A stretch of 64,000 bases of DNA from Marinobacter piscis. GTDB lineage: Bacteria > Pseudomonadota > Gammaproteobacteria > Pseudomonadales > Oleiphilaceae. The translations under genes and the position numbers were made by a program. Under the pieces are notes generated by a model. That model did not search any database and was not told the origin of the DNA. It was given only the letters and a program-made list of their open reading frames with translations. Position 1 is the stretch's first letter; the number at the start of each line of letters is the position of its first letter. This document shows, piece after piece, positions 31,386 through 41,846 of the stretch. Where the stretch lies: NCBI RefSeq assembly GCF_007671655.1, contig NZ_VCGX01000005.1:46115-110114 (forward strand), in the 5' to 3' direction.

Positions 31386-32510
31386 ATGAGTGAACGTGCC
31401 CAGCTTGGCCAGGCCCGCCGCCTGGTTGTGAAAATCGGAAGTGCGCTGCTAACCAACGACGGTCGCGGTCTGGACGTTGCAGCATTGGGGGTCTGGGTTG
31501 ATCAGATGGTCGAGTTGGTGCAGCAGGGTGTTGAGCTGGTTGTCGTGTCTTCAGGCTCTGTAGCCGAAGGCATGAGCCGTCTGGGCTGGGCCCGGCGTCC
31601 GGACCAGTTGCATGAGCTTCAGGCCGCCGCTGCTGTGGGGCAGATGGGGCTGGTGCAGACCTGGGAGGCTCAGTTCAAGCGCCATGGTATTCATACTGCC
31701 CAGGTGCTGCTGACTCATGATGACCTGTCTGACCGTAAGCGCTATCTGAATGGACGCAGTACTCTGAGAGCATTGCTGGATGTGGGCGTAGTGCCCATCG
31801 TAAACGAAAACGATACGGTGGTGACCGACGAGATCCGCTTTGGCGATAATGACACCTTGGGGGCGTTGGTTGCCAATCTCGTGGAAGCGGATGGGCTGAT
31901 TATTCTGACTGATCAGTTGGGGCTGTTTGATAAAGACCCGCGCAAGAACCCGGATGCGAGCCTGGTGACGGAGCGTTACGCTGGCGATCGCGATCTGAAT
32001 GCTATGGCCGGTGGCAGTGCTGGCGCTCTCGGTCGGGGTGGTATGCAGACCAAGCTGCGTGCCGCGCGCCTGGCTGCTCGCTCAGGGGCTTTTACAGTCA
32101 TTGCCGGTGGGCGGATTGAAGGTGTGTTGTCGCGTTTACGTCAGGGTGATGTTGTGGGCACTTTATTGCTGCCCGAACAGGGGCGCACAGCGGCCCGCAA
32201 GCAGTGGCTGGCCAGTCATCTGCAAACCCGTGGCAAACTGACGCTGGATGATGGCGCGGTCAGTGTACTCCGCCAGGGTGGGCGCAGCCTGCTTCCGGTT
32301 GGGGTGCGGGATGTGGTCGGACAGTTTCGCCGTGGCGAGATGGTGTCGTGTGTTGCTCTTGACGGGGCAGAAGTTGCCCGGGGTCTGGTGAACTATGATG
32401 CGGTGGATGCCAGGGCCATAGCTGGTCGGCCAAGCAGCAGCATTAATGAGATTCTGGGCTATATCTCCGATGAAGAAATGATTCACCGGGATAATATGGT
32501 CATTATCTGA
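31386..32510 (+). CDS. proB: Glutamate 5-kinase
   Basis: First step of proline synthesis; 374 residues. The amino acid kinase domain (about 10-260) begins [13 protein letters not shown] and has NENDTV and [14 protein letters not shown]-terminal PUA domain (about 280-355) completes the full-length bacterial form. It ends just before a bidirectional terminator shared with rpsT. proA is not adjacent in this window. Confidence 0.96.
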   Translation: MSERAQLGQARRLVVKIGSALLTNDGRGLDVAALGVWVDQMVELVQQGVELVVVSSGSVAEGMSRLGWARRPDQLHELQAAAAVGQMGLVQTWEAQFKRHGIHTAQVLLTHDDLSDRKRYLNGRSTLRALLDVGVVPIVNENDTVVTDEIRFGDNDTLGALVANLVEADGLIILTDQLGLFDKDPRKNPDASLVTERYAGDRDLNAMAGGSAGALGRGGMQTKLRAARLAARSGAFTVIAGGRIEGVLSRLRQGDVVGTLLLPEQGRTAARKQWLASHLQTRGKLTLDDGAVSVLRQGGRSLLPVGVRDVVGQFRRGEMVSCVALDGAEVARGLVNYDAVDARAIAGRPSSSINEILGYISDEEMIHRDNMVII

Positions 32511-32513
32511 AAC

Positions 32514-32541
32514 AAAAAAACCGGCCTGAGGGCCGGTTTTT
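32514..32541. terminator. Bidirectional terminator between proB and rpsT
   Basis: ACCGGCC / GGCCGGT with a TGAG loop is flanked by seven A and five T. It serves both convergent genes. Confidence 0.93.
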
Positions 32542-32576
32542 ACTAACGCTATAATGCAATTCAGAGCTGGATGTTA

Positions 32577-32846
32577 TCAGGCGCTCTTCAGTGCTTTGAT
32601 TTTAGCGTTCATGCGGCTCTTCTGGCGCGCAACCTTGTTCTTTGCAAAAACGCCTTTGTTGACCATGCTGTCCATGATCGGCTGGGCAGTTTTGAAAGCA
32701 GCCTGGGCTTCTTCATAGTTGCCGGCATCGATCTGGGCCTGAACTTTTTTCATGTAGGTGCGTGTCATTGAGCGCAGGCTTGCGTTGTGCTTGCGGTTTT
32801 GCTCGTTCTGACGTGCGCGCTTTTTGGATTGCGGGGTATTTGCCAC
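32577..32846 (-). CDS. rpsT: 30S ribosomal protein S20
   Basis: S20, 89 residues, starting with GTG at 32846 (mature start ANTPQSKKRARQ). The GTG is preceded by AGGAG at 8 bases; the frame is open upstream but lacks family sequence. A non-ATG start is typical for S20, which in E. coli uses UUG and is autoregulated at translation. It is convergent with proB and divergent from murJ. Confidence 0.97.
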   Translation of the reverse strand: MANTPQSKKRARQNEQNRKHNASLRSMTRTYMKKVQAQIDAGNYEEAQAAFKTAQPIMDSMVNKGVFAKNKVARQKSRMNAKIKALKSA

Positions 32847-33098
32847 CGTAAAACTCCTGAAAGTACTTGAACTCGTTTCTGAATGATTCGTATGGAAAAC
32901 CCTGGCCAGACTACCATCCAGAGGTTCCGTTAAAATCGCGGGCGCGCCCATAACCAGCGCGTCGAAATAAATGACGCGAAACTATGCCGCTCAAACCCGA
33001 AAAAGTCAATACCGCTGGCATCGCTCCCTTGGCATAAATAGCCTGTGGTAAGCTCGACGGCCCGATTCATACAAGTGTAGCACGGAACCATAGGCTGA

Positions 33099-34679
33099 AT
33101 GTCATCACAAGCTGAGAAACGAACCGAACAAAAAGCACCAGGCAAGGCGCCCGGCCTGCTTCGCTCATCCGGGCTGGTGGGGATTATGACCATGCTTTCC
33201 CGGGTGCTTGGGCTGGTCCGGGATATTGTGATTGCCCGTTATTTTGGTGCCGGCGCCGGCGCAGACGCATTTTTTGTGGCCTTCAAGATTCCGAACTTTT
33301 TACGGCGACTGTTCGCAGAGGGGGCGTTCTCTCAGGCTTTCGTACCCGTGCTTTCATCCTATCGGGAAAACCAGCCGGTTTCGGAAGTAAAGCGACTGGT
33401 GGATGCGGTTGCCGGATCGCTGGGGTTGGTTTTGCTGGGTATCACTCTGGTGCCCATGCTGGGTGCGCCGCTGCTGACGGCGGTGTTTGCCCCTGGGTTT
33501 CTCGGCGATGAGGTCAAGTTCGCACTGACCAGCGATATGCTGCGGATCACGTTTCCTTACCTGCTGATGATTTCCCTGACCGCGTTCGCCGGCGGTATTC
33601 TGAACAGCTACGACCGCTTTGCGGTGCCTGCATTTACACCGGTACTGCTTAATCTGGCCATGATCGGAGCTGCGGTTTACCTCACGCCGCTGATGAGTGA
33701 GCCGGTTATGGCGCTGGCCTGGGGGGTGTTTATTGCCGGGGCATTGCAGCTCTTTTTCCAGCTGCCTTTCCTGATGCGGCTGGGGTTAATGCCGCGTCCG
33801 CGGGTGGATTACCGGCACGAAGGTGTCAGCCGTATCCTGAAGCTGATGCTGCCGGCGCTGTTTGGTGTATCGGTCAGCCAGATCAATCTGTTGCTGGACA
33901 CGGTGCTGGCATCGTTCCTGGAAACCGGCAGTGTCTCCTGGCTGTACTATTCCGACCGGCTCTCGGAGTTGCCCCTCGGGGTCTTCGGCATTGCCATAGG
34001 CACGGTTATTCTGCCCAGCCTGTCCCGCAAGCACGCAGCCGCCTCTTCAGAGCAGTTTGCCGCGACACTGGACTGGGCTGTGCGTGCCGTGCTGCTTATC
34101 GGCGTGCCGGCCGCCATTGCGCTGGCGCTGCTTGCAGAGCCACTGATCGCAACGTTGTTTCATTATGGCGAGGTAACCGATCGGGATGTGATGATGTCGG
34201 CCCGAAGTTTGCGCGCATACTCTGCCGGTCTGTTGGCGTTCATGATTATAAAGGTTCTGGCGCCGGGCTTTTTCGCGCGCCAGGACACCCGCACACCGGT
34301 GAAGATCGGGGTGATTGCCATGGTTGCCAATATGGTCTTCAACCTGGTGCTTGTTTTCCCGCTGGCCCATGCCGGCCTGGCCCTGGCTACTTCACTTTCA
34401 GCCTGGCTTAACGCAACCTTGTTGTGGCGTGGTCTGCGGCGCGAAGGCGCCTGGAAAAGTCAGCCTGGCTGGGGAAAGTTCCTGGTTCAGATCGGGCTGG
34501 CGAACGGCGCCATGGTTGCTGTTATCCTGTGGCTGAACAGTTCTGTGTGGCGCTGGCTGACGGCGGAAGCCATCGAGCGATCCCTGTATATGGCCATGCT
34601 GGTCGTGGCGGGCGGTGGCACTTACTTTATTGTGCTGGCCCTGTCCGGGGTGAGGATAAGACATTTCCGCCAAAGGTAA
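33099..34679 (+). CDS. murJ: Lipid II flippase MurJ
   Basis: Inner-membrane MOP-superfamily transporter that flips lipid II, 526 residues with about 14 membrane helices. The N-terminus MTMLSRVLGLVRDIVIARYFGAG is the family signature. The essential loop arginines and the later VLAPGFFARQDTRTPVKIG are present. A hydrophilic N-terminal tail of about 27 residues precedes helix 1. The ribosome binding site is weak (AGG). The 252 bp shared with rpsT holds no further gene that I can see. Confidence 0.95.
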   Translation: MSSQAEKRTEQKAPGKAPGLLRSSGLVGIMTMLSRVLGLVRDIVIARYFGAGAGADAFFVAFKIPNFLRRLFAEGAFSQAFVPVLSSYRENQPVSEVKRLVDAVAGSLGLVLLGITLVPMLGAPLLTAVFAPGFLGDEVKFALTSDMLRITFPYLLMISLTAFAGGILNSYDRFAVPAFTPVLLNLAMIGAAVYLTPLMSEPVMALAWGVFIAGALQLFFQLPFLMRLGLMPRPRVDYRHEGVSRILKLMLPALFGVSVSQINLLLDTVLASFLETGSVSWLYYSDRLSELPLGVFGIAIGTVILPSLSRKHAAASSEQFAATLDWAVRAVLLIGVPAAIALALLAEPLIATLFHYGEVTDRDVMMSARSLRAYSAGLLAFMIIKVLAPGFFARQDTRTPVKIGVIAMVANMVFNLVLVFPLAHAGLALATSLSAWLNATLLWRGLRREGAWKSQPGWGKFLVQIGLANGAMVAVILWLNSSVWRWLTAEAIERSLYMAMLVVAGGGTYFIVLALSGVRIRHFRQR

Positions 34680-34763
34680 GGTATAATCGCGCGTTTTCTC
34701 ACCAGCGTTTTTGTACACTGAACGAGCGCTGAAAGCCATCTGGCAAATAAAGGTGCGCATTGC

Positions 34764-35717
34764 ATGCGTCTTATCCGGAGCCTGACCAACCTGAAGAAGC
34801 TCTCCGGGCGGGGAGATTCCCCGCTGGCAAGCGGCTGCGTGGCTACTATTGGCAACTTCGACGGCGTTCATCTGGGCCATCAGACCATTATCGAGCAGGT
34901 GAAAAGTAAAGCGGCGGCGTTAAATCTGCCCTCGGTGGTCATGATTTTCGAGCCGCAGCCCAGGGAGTTTTTTCAGGGCATGGAGGCGCCGCCCCGTTTG
35001 TTCGGGTTTCGGCAGAAGCTGGAAGCCCTGCGGGCAGCCGGCGTGGATATCGTGCTTTGCCTGAGGTTTGACGCCGCTTTTCGCAGCTATTCGGGCATGG
35101 GCTTTATCAACGATGTGCTGATCGATGGGCTGGCGGTGCGACACCTGGTTGTCGGTGACGACTTCCGCTTTGGCTGCGACCGTGCAGGCGACTTCCGATT
35201 GCTGGAAGAGGTGGGTAAAACGGCCGGTTATTCCGTGGAAAACACCCGCACCGTTACCGTGGCCGGGGAGCGGGTAAGCAGTACCCGTATTCGTAACCTG
35301 CTGCTGGATAATGAGCTGCAAAAAGCTGAGGCCCTGCTTGGCAAACCCTACTGCATTCGCGGGAAGGTTGTGTATGGACGGCAGCTGGGTCGGCAGATCG
35401 GGGCCCCCACCGCCAATGTTCTTCTGCGCCAGATGCCAGCCCTGCGCGGGGTGTATGTTGTTGGTGTTACCCTGGCAGACGGCACTATAAAGCACGGCGT
35501 TGCCAACATCGGCCTGCGGCCCACAGTGGATGGCAGGCAGCCAGCCCTGGAAGTGCACCTGTTTGACTTTACTGGCACACTTTACGGCCAGCGTATAGAC
35601 GTTGTGTTCCGCCATGGACTGCGGGACGAGGAAAAATTTGAATCCATCGATGCGCTCAAGGCGCAGATAGCCAGAGATTTCGACGCCGCCAAGGCGTGGC
35701 TGGCACAGCATCACTGA
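34764..35717 (+). CDS. ribF: Bifunctional riboflavin kinase / FAD synthetase
   Basis: Makes FMN and then FAD from riboflavin; 317 residues. The N-terminal adenylyltransferase domain has the nucleotide motif TIGNFDGVHLGHQ and the late VSSTRIRNLL. The C-terminal flavokinase domain begins GKVVYGRQLGRQIGAPTANV and includes GVANIGLRPTVDG. murJ-ribF-ileS-lspA order is conserved. It acts downstream of the ribD-ribBX-ribH cluster at 20.7-23.5 kb. Confidence 0.96.
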   Translation: MRLIRSLTNLKKLSGRGDSPLASGCVATIGNFDGVHLGHQTIIEQVKSKAAALNLPSVVMIFEPQPREFFQGMEAPPRLFGFRQKLEALRAAGVDIVLCLRFDAAFRSYSGMGFINDVLIDGLAVRHLVVGDDFRFGCDRAGDFRLLEEVGKTAGYSVENTRTVTVAGERVSSTRIRNLLLDNELQKAEALLGKPYCIRGKVVYGRQLGRQIGAPTANVLLRQMPALRGVYVVGVTLADGTIKHGVANIGLRPTVDGRQPALEVHLFDFTGTLYGQRIDVVFRHGLRDEEKFESIDALKAQIARDFDAAKAWLAQHH

Positions 35718-35750
35718 CCCACACTGACCAAAAGAGTACGCACACAAACC

Positions 35751-38570
35751 ATGAGCGACTACAAGCACACTCTGAATCTGCCGGAAACCGCGTTTCCCAT
35801 GCGCGGCAACCTGGCCAAGCGCGAGCCCGAGATGCTCAAGCGCTGGCAAGACCTGAACGTATACGCCAACCTGCGTAAGCAACGGGAAGGTCGGGAAAAG
35901 TTCATTCTTCATGATGGCCCTCCCTACGCCAACGGCAGCATTCACATTGGTCATGCGGTTAACAAGATTCTGAAGGATATGATTGTGAAGTCCCGCGGTT
36001 TCATGGGCTTTGATGCGCCCTATGTGCCAGGCTGGGACTGCCATGGTCTGCCCATTGAGCACAAGGTTGAGCAGGAAATCGGCAAAGCCGGGGTGAAGGT
36101 TGATTACAAAACCTTCCGCCAGGCCTGCCGGGACTACGCCACCAAACAGATTGCCGGGCAAAAAGCGGACTTTACCCGTCTGGGCATTATGGGCGAATGG
36201 GACAAGCCCTACCTCACCATGGACCCGAAAGTAGAGGCTGGCATTGTGCGGGCACTGGGCAAGATTGTGGCCAAAGGCCACCTTGTGCGCGGGTACCGGC
36301 CGGTTTACTGGAGTGTGGTGGGTCAGTCCGCACTGGCAGAGGCCGAAGTGGAGTATCAGGATAAAACCTCCACGCAGATTGATGTGCGCTTCACCGTGGT
36401 TGACCAAAGCAAGGCGCTGGCACTGTTCGATACGGACAAGGGTGAGGGTGATGTGTCCGTGGTTATCTGGACCACCACGCCCTGGACCATCCCGGCGAAC
36501 CAGGCTGTATCACTAAACGCAGACCTGGAGTATGCGCTGGTCCAGGTTGATGCCGGTAATGGCCCGGAACGCATGATTCTTGCGGCGGCCATGGTGGAAG
36601 ACATCATGGCGCGCTGGGAAATTGAAGACTATGAAGTGTTGGGCACCTGTATGGGGACAGACCTTGAGCTCTTGTCTCTGCACCACCCGATCTACGACAA
36701 ACAGGTGCCGGCGATTCTGGGTGATCACGTATCCACTGATGCAGGTACCGGGGCGGTCCATACTGCACCGGACCACGGTATGGAAGACTTCCTGGTTGGC
36801 AAGGACTACAGCATTGATACCCTCAACCTGGTGCAGGCGAATGGTACCTACACCAGCGCTGCCGGGGAATTTGCGGGTATTCATGTGTATAAAGCGGATG
36901 AGCCCGTCTGCGAGGCGCTTGAGCGTGAAGGCAAGCTGGTGCGCAAGGAACAGTTCCGCCACAGCTTCCCCCATTGCTGGCGTACCAAAACGCCACTGAT
37001 TTACCGCGCAACCCCTCAGTGGTTTATCAGCATGGACAAGGAAAACCTCCGGGCAGATGCTTTGGAGGCAATCAAGGGTGTGCGCTGGGTTCCTGCCTGG
37101 GGGCAGAGCCGGATTGAAGCCATGTTCCAGCAGTCGCCGGACTGGTGTGTGTCGCGCCAGCGCACCTGGGGCGTACCCATCACCCTGTTTATTCATAAAG
37201 AAACCCAGGAATTGCACCCGGATACCCAGAGCCTGATTGAAAAAGTGGTCCAGATCATCGAAACCGATGGCATTGACGCCTGGTACGACCTGGACACCAG
37301 TGAGTTGCTGGGTGATGACGCTGAGCACTACGAGAAAGTGCTGGACACCCTGGACGTGTGGTTCGACTCAGGCGTGACCCACGAATCCGTTCTGCGTGTG
37401 CGCCCGGAGCTGGGGCAGTTTCCGGCTGACCTGTATCTGGAAGGCTCGGATCAGCACCGTGGCTGGTTTCAGTCGTCACTGAAAACCTCCATAGCCATGA
37501 ACGGGGTGGCGCCTTACAAGCAGGTGCTGACCCACGGCTTCACCGTGGACGGCAAAGGTCTGAAGATGTCCAAATCTATGGGCAACGTGATTGCGCCCCA
37601 GGAGGTCATGAACGAGCTGGGGGCAGACATCCTGCGTTTGTGGGTGGCGGCAACCGACTACAGTGGCGAGATGACGGTTTCCAAAGGCATCCTGAAACAA
37701 ACCGCGGATGGCTACCGACGCATACGGAACACGTCCCGTTTCCTGCTGAGCAACCTGACAGGGTTTGACCCTCAGCAGCACATGGTGGCGCCGGAGGACA
37801 TGATTGCGCTGGACCGCTGGATGGTAGACCGCACGCTGCAACTGCAGAACGAGCTGCATGAGGATTATGAGAACTACGCGTTCCTGCGGATTTCCCAGAA
37901 AGTGTACAGCTTCTGCGAGGCCACACTCGGCGGGTTCTATCTTGATATTATCAAGGACCGTCAGTACACCACCCAGGCCGATAGCCTCGCCCGGCGCTCA
38001 TGCCAGACGGCGCTGCACCACGTAATAGAGGCGCTGGCGCGCTGGGTTGCGCCCATTCTCAGTTTCACCGCCGACGAAATCTGGCAGCATCTGCCGGGAG
38101 AGCACGGTGACACTGTGTTCTATGAAACCTGGTACGAAGGCCTGACCGCACTCCCGGACAATGCTGAACTGAGCCGTGATTACTGGCACCGGATTTACAG
38201 TGTGAAGGAAGCCGTTAACAAGTGCCTGGAAGAAGCCCGTGTGCGCGGTGAAATCAAAGGCTCACTGAGCGCTGAAGTAACACTCTACTGCGATGCAGAC
38301 CTGGCGGCAGACCTGGAATACCTGGGAGAAGAGCTGCGCTTTGTGCTGATTACATCCGAAGCCACTGTAAGGCCGATATCCGAGGCGGGCAGCGCCGAGG
38401 TGACCGGTTATGAAGGCTTGCGCGTAGCAGTTGTACCAGCTGCAAACACCAAGTGCGAGCGTTGCTGGCATCACCGTGAAGACGTAGGCAGCCATGAGAC
38501 CTATCCGGATCTTTGTGGTCGCTGTATTACCAACGTTGAAGGAACGGGCGAAACCCGCTCGTTTGCCTGA
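35751..38570 (+). CDS. ileS: Isoleucyl-tRNA synthetase
   Basis: Class I synthetase, 939 residues. The HIGH motif is residues 65-68 ([13 protein letters not shown]) and KMSKS is near 605 ([10 protein letters not shown]). The editing domain contains [16 protein letters not shown] and [11 protein letters not shown]. The C-terminal zinc site is CERCWHH plus CGRCI. The domain order is that of the eubacterial mupirocin-sensitive type. Its stop overlaps the lspA start (TGATG). Confidence 0.98.
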   Translation: MSDYKHTLNLPETAFPMRGNLAKREPEMLKRWQDLNVYANLRKQREGREKFILHDGPPYANGSIHIGHAVNKILKDMIVKSRGFMGFDAPYVPGWDCHGLPIEHKVEQEIGKAGVKVDYKTFRQACRDYATKQIAGQKADFTRLGIMGEWDKPYLTMDPKVEAGIVRALGKIVAKGHLVRGYRPVYWSVVGQSALAEAEVEYQDKTSTQIDVRFTVVDQSKALALFDTDKGEGDVSVVIWTTTPWTIPANQAVSLNADLEYALVQVDAGNGPERMILAAAMVEDIMARWEIEDYEVLGTCMGTDLELLSLHHPIYDKQVPAILGDHVSTDAGTGAVHTAPDHGMEDFLVGKDYSIDTLNLVQANGTYTSAAGEFAGIHVYKADEPVCEALEREGKLVRKEQFRHSFPHCWRTKTPLIYRATPQWFISMDKENLRADALEAIKGVRWVPAWGQSRIEAMFQQSPDWCVSRQRTWGVPITLFIHKETQELHPDTQSLIEKVVQIIETDGIDAWYDLDTSELLGDDAEHYEKVLDTLDVWFDSGVTHESVLRVRPELGQFPADLYLEGSDQHRGWFQSSLKTSIAMNGVAPYKQVLTHGFTVDGKGLKMSKSMGNVIAPQEVMNELGADILRLWVAATDYSGEMTVSKGILKQTADGYRRIRNTSRFLLSNLTGFDPQQHMVAPEDMIALDRWMVDRTLQLQNELHEDYENYAFLRISQKVYSFCEATLGGFYLDIIKDRQYTTQADSLARRSCQTALHHVIEALARWVAPILSFTADEIWQHLPGEHGDTVFYETWYEGLTALPDNAELSRDYWHRIYSVKEAVNKCLEEARVRGEIKGSLSAEVTLYCDADLAADLEYLGEELRFVLITSEATVRPISEAGSAEVTGYEGLRVAVVPAANTKCERCWHHREDVGSHETYPDLCGRCITNVEGTGETRSFA

Positions 38571-39094
38571 TGCACATGACAATGAGTAAGCCGGTAACCG
38601 GAACCAAGCTGAAATGGCTCTGGCTGGCAGCGCTGGTGGTTGCAGTGGATCTTGGCACCAAGGCCATGGCGACCGCGATGCTGACCTACGCCAGCCCGGT
38701 GCCGGTTATGCCCATGTTCAACCTGACGCTGCTGCACAACACAGGGGCTGCGTTCAGTTTTTTGGCCGGTGCTGCTGGCTGGCAGCGTTGGTTTTTTGTA
38801 GCCCTGGCATTGGTGGTCAGTGTGGTTCTGACAGGCTGGCTGAGAAAACTCCGGCACCATGAAACCTGGACCGCTATTGCCATTGCACTGATACTGGGGG
38901 GCGCCATTGGCAACGTATACGACCGGGTAGTGCACGGTTATGTTGTCGATTTTCTGCATTTTTACTGGCAGGACTGGCACTTTCCCGCATTCAATCTGGC
39001 TGACACTGCAATTACCATAGGTGCAGCCATGATGATTCTTGATGTATTCCGCAAGCCGGCTGACCCCGACGAAGCGGCGAAAGGGAGCGAGTAA
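38570..39094 (+). CDS. lspA: Lipoprotein signal peptidase II
   Basis: Inner-membrane aspartyl protease that removes prolipoprotein signal peptides; 174 residues with four membrane helices. The catalytic aspartates are in GNVYDRVVHG and AFNLADTAI; NTGAAFSF is the third conserved segment. ATGs at 38570, 38576 and 38582 are all possible and none has a good ribosome binding site, consistent with translational coupling to ileS. Its substrates in this window include PilP, BamD and the DUF2057 protein. Confidence 0.95.
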   Translation: MHMTMSKPVTGTKLKWLWLAALVVAVDLGTKAMATAMLTYASPVPVMPMFNLTLLHNTGAAFSFLAGAAGWQRWFFVALALVVSVVLTGWLRKLRHHETWTAIAIALILGGAIGNVYDRVVHGYVVDFLHFYWQDWHFPAFNLADTAITIGAAMMILDVFRKPADPDEAAKGSE

Positions 39095-39099
39095 CGCCC

Positions 39100-39552
39100 A
39101 TGAAAGAACTGCCTGTAGACAAAGGGACGCGCGTAACCCTGCATTTTGCGCTGAAATTCGACAGTGGTGAGGTGATTGACGGCAACTTCGACAAGGCTGC
39201 CGCCACTCTGGAAATTGGTGATGAAAGCCTGCCCGAGAACTTCGAGGCGTATCTGATGGGCATGAAAGCCGGCGACAAAGCCAGCTACGAAGTGCCGCCG
39301 GAGAACGGCTTTGGCCAGCGTAACCCCAACAACCTGCAGACCTTCAAACGGCACGAGTTCAGTGCCGACATGGTGCTCGAGGCAGGTGTAATGATCTCAT
39401 TTGCCGATGCCCGGCAACATGAATTGCCCGGAGTGATCAGCCGTGTGGAAGGCGATGAAGTGGAAGTAGACTTCAATCATCCGCTATCCGGGCGTACACT
39501 GATCTTTGATGTTGAAATTGTAGACGTAGAACCGGCAGGACAGACGCACTGA
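39100..39552 (+). CDS. fkpB: FKBP-type peptidyl-prolyl isomerase (SlpA/FkpB)
   Basis: Cytoplasmic two-domain SlyD-like isomerase, 150 residues. The FKBP part contains [20 protein letters not shown] and [21 protein letters not shown]; the inserted IF chaperone domain covers about 75-125; the end [18 protein letters not shown] is typical. It lacks the His-rich tail of SlyD. lspA-fkpB-ispH is a conserved trio. Confidence 0.95.
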   Translation: MKELPVDKGTRVTLHFALKFDSGEVIDGNFDKAAATLEIGDESLPENFEAYLMGMKAGDKASYEVPPENGFGQRNPNNLQTFKRHEFSADMVLEAGVMISFADARQHELPGVISRVEGDEVEVDFNHPLSGRTLIFDVEIVDVEPAGQTH

Positions 39553-39554
39553 CT

Positions 39555-40505
39555 ATGCAGATCAGACTGGCAAACCCCCGTGGTTTTTGTGCAGGCGTGG
39601 ATCGCGCCATTGAAATCGTAAACCGTGCGCTTGACGTGTTTGGTGCACCCATTTACGTCCGCCACGAAGTGGTCCACAACAAGTTTGTGGTCGACAACCT
39701 CCGCAATCGTGGCGCCATTTTTGTCGATGAGCTACACGAAGTACCAGACGATAAACTAGTGATCTTCAGCGCCCACGGCGTGTCTCAGGCCGTGCAGAAC
39801 GAAGCGGCTGACCGTGGCCTCAAGGTATTTGACGCCACCTGTCCGCTGGTTACCAAAGTGCATATGGAAGTGATGCGCTACAGCCGCGATGGTCGCGAGT
39901 GCATACTGATTGGCCACCACGGCCACCCGGAAGTGGAAGGCACCATGGGCCAGTATGATCACAGCACCGGCGGTGATATCTACCTGGTGGAAAACGAGGA
40001 AGACGTGTCACGGCTGGAAGTGAAAGACCCGGCTCATGTGTCTTACGTGACCCAGACCACTCTTTCTATGGACGACACCGCCCGCGTGATTGATGCCCTG
40101 CGCGAACGCTTCCCCGAGATTGAAGGCCCGCGCAAAGACGACATATGCTACGCCACCCAGAATCGCCAGGATGCGGTAAAACAACTGGCCGGCGACTGCG
40201 ACCTCATGCTGGTGGTAGGCTCCCCCAACAGCTCCAACTCCAACCGCCTGCGCGAGCTGGCGGAACGCATGGGCACGCCCGCCTACCTGATCGACGAAGC
40301 CTCCCAGATTGACCCGCAATGGCTGGAAGGCAAAGAATCCATCGGCGTAACCGCTGGCGCTTCCGCCCCGGAAGTGCTGGTTAATGATGTGATTGCCCGC
40401 CTGCGCGATCTTGGTGGCAACGTGCCTGAAGAGATTGCAGGGCGGGAGGAGAATATTGTGTTTTCTATGCCTAAAGAATTGCGGATAGACGCACTGAACG
40501 TTTGA
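39555..40505 (+). CDS. ispH: 4-hydroxy-3-methylbut-2-enyl diphosphate reductase
   Basis: Last enzyme of the MEP isoprenoid pathway, a [4Fe-4S] protein of 316 residues. The cluster cysteines lie in [23 protein letters not shown] and [10 protein letters not shown]. The substrate loop PNSSNSNRL and HGVSQAV are present. It feeds IPP and DMAPP to IspB in this window. It is also called lytB. Followed by a clear terminator. Confidence 0.97.
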   Translation: MQIRLANPRGFCAGVDRAIEIVNRALDVFGAPIYVRHEVVHNKFVVDNLRNRGAIFVDELHEVPDDKLVIFSAHGVSQAVQNEAADRGLKVFDATCPLVTKVHMEVMRYSRDGRECILIGHHGHPEVEGTMGQYDHSTGGDIYLVENEEDVSRLEVKDPAHVSYVTQTTLSMDDTARVIDALRERFPEIEGPRKDDICYATQNRQDAVKQLAGDCDLMLVVGSPNSSNSNRLRELAERMGTPAYLIDEASQIDPQWLEGKESIGVTAGASAPEVLVNDVIARLRDLGGNVPEEIAGREENIVFSMPKELRIDALNV

Positions 40506-40548
40506 CCTGAATCACGCTTTTGCGGATCTGTTTCCGCTTATCTTCTAC

Positions 40549-40585
40549 AAACCGCCACTTGTCGTAAAACCGTGGCGGTTTTTTC
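40549..40585 (+). terminator. Intrinsic terminator after ispH
   Basis: ACCGCCAC (40551-40558) pairs with GTGGCGGT (40572-40579), followed by six T. It separates the ileS-lspA-fkpB-ispH transcript from the pilus operon downstream. Confidence 0.9.
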
Positions 40586-40725
40586 TTTTGTTGATCCCGG
40601 TCACAAATATATCGTCCTCTCTCCGTTTATCCTCCTGCGTTGACCGCTTGTCGTTGACCTGTTCTTTATAGGCACGACATCCTTTAGCATTGTCTATAGA
40701 AAAACTGTCAGAGATGGATGTGTAG

Positions 40726-41295
40726 ATGCGGTACCAGTACGGACTGACGTTAGTAGAGTTAATGGTAACCCTCGTGGTTCTGAGCATTGTAATTGGGGTG
40801 GCTATCCCTTCCTTTCAGACAATGGTTGCAAACAATCGAATCGCCTCACAACTTAACTCTCTGTCGGGGACGATCGCATTTGCACGCAGCTCTGCATCCA
40901 CCCGGCCCGGAGCCTCAGTAACCCTTTGTGCCAGCGCTAACGGTGCTACCTGCAGCGGCAGCGCCCTGTGGGAAAATGGTTGGATTGTTTTTCGCGATGT
41001 TGACGGCGACGCGACCGTCGATGCTGGCGATGATGAAGTTCTGCGGGTCAACAGTGAGCTGTCAGGGGGGAACACGCTGAGAGTCAGGGGCTTTGGCGGC
41101 GTGAACTCCTCCGTAAGGTTCGATGCCGAGGGGATGCCCAGGTTGCCTGCCGGTGCGCCAGCAGCCGGAACCTTTATTGTCTGTGATGAGCGGGGCGTGA
41201 GTAATGCCGAAGCGCTGGTGGTTTCCGGTGCCGGACAGGTGCGGGTTGTCCGGGACGGACTCGACCATGCAGGGGCGGCCATTGCGTGTCCGTGA
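40726..41295 (+). CDS. fimU: Minor pilin FimU/FimT (GspH family)
   Basis: Type IV pilus minor pilin of the priming complex, 189 residues. A five- to six-residue leader ends in Gly before LTLVELMVTL, the prepilin peptidase (PilD) site with Glu at +5. The hydrophobic helix and a GspH-like beta domain follow. It is first in the fimU-pilV-pilW-pilX-x-pilY1-pilE operon and has GspH-type length, so I call it FimU by position. Upstream sequence contains two TTGACC boxes (around 40640-40665) but no confident -10. Confidence 0.88.
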   Translation: MRYQYGLTLVELMVTLVVLSIVIGVAIPSFQTMVANNRIASQLNSLSGTIAFARSSASTRPGASVTLCASANGATCSGSALWENGWIVFRDVDGDATVDAGDDEVLRVNSELSGGNTLRVRGFGGVNSSVRFDAEGMPRLPAGAPAAGTFIVCDERGVSNAEALVVSGAGQVRVVRDGLDHAGAAIACP

Positions 41296-41325
41296 TTCTG
41301 ATTCAGTGAAATTCGGAGGGTTGTA

Positions 41326-41835
41326 ATGAGGCTGAATCGTGTGAATTCGGGCCGTGAGAAAGGCATTACCATGATCGAGATCTTGGTGACCCTGGTGATC
41401 GTGTCAGTCGGCTTGCTTGGCGCGGCAGCCATGGTGATCAAGGGGCTTGAGAGCAATCGCAATGCTTATTTGCGTACTCAGGCCAGTATCTTGGCCTATG
41501 ATATGGCCGATCGAATCCGGGCTAATAGCGAGAGGGCATTAGCGGGGGATTACGATGGCTTTGACATCGCTAGTGCGCCCGATTTGCCGGGATGTTATTC
41601 GTCTGGTTCGGGATGTGATTCCAATACCGTTGTGAATGTCGATAAAGCTCTGTGGGCGCGTTCCTTGATTGGGGCCGAAGAGGGAGCGGCCATGCTGCCC
41701 GAAGCCAGTGGCACCATTGATCGAAATGGTGAAACGTTTGATATCACTATTATCTGGCAACAAGTGGGATGGAGTTCTGACGACAGCGAGTTCAACAATG
41801 TAAATCAGCAGTTTGTGCTGACATTCAATCTGTAA
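41326..41835 (+). CDS. pilV: Type IV pilus minor pilin PilV
   Basis: 169 residues. The class III leader ends before ITMIEILVTLVIVSVGLLG, with the PilD-cleavable Gly and Glu+5. AYLRTQASILAYDMADRIRANSERA is the conserved PilV segment. A Cys pair (GCYSSGSGCD) may form a disulfide in the globular part. The start has a strong GGAGGG site. It lies between fimU and pilW, as in Pseudomonas. Confidence 0.92.
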   Translation: MRLNRVNSGREKGITMIEILVTLVIVSVGLLGAAAMVIKGLESNRNAYLRTQASILAYDMADRIRANSERALAGDYDGFDIASAPDLPGCYSSGSGCDSNTVVNVDKALWARSLIGAEEGAAMLPEASGTIDRNGETFDITIIWQQVGWSSDDSEFNNVNQQFVLTFNL

Positions 41836-41846
41836 GGTAACGCTGA

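Noticed and set aside
34920..36407. 495-codon antisense frame across ribF and ileS
   Set aside because: It spans two well-supported genes on the other strand and has no domain or ribosome binding site.
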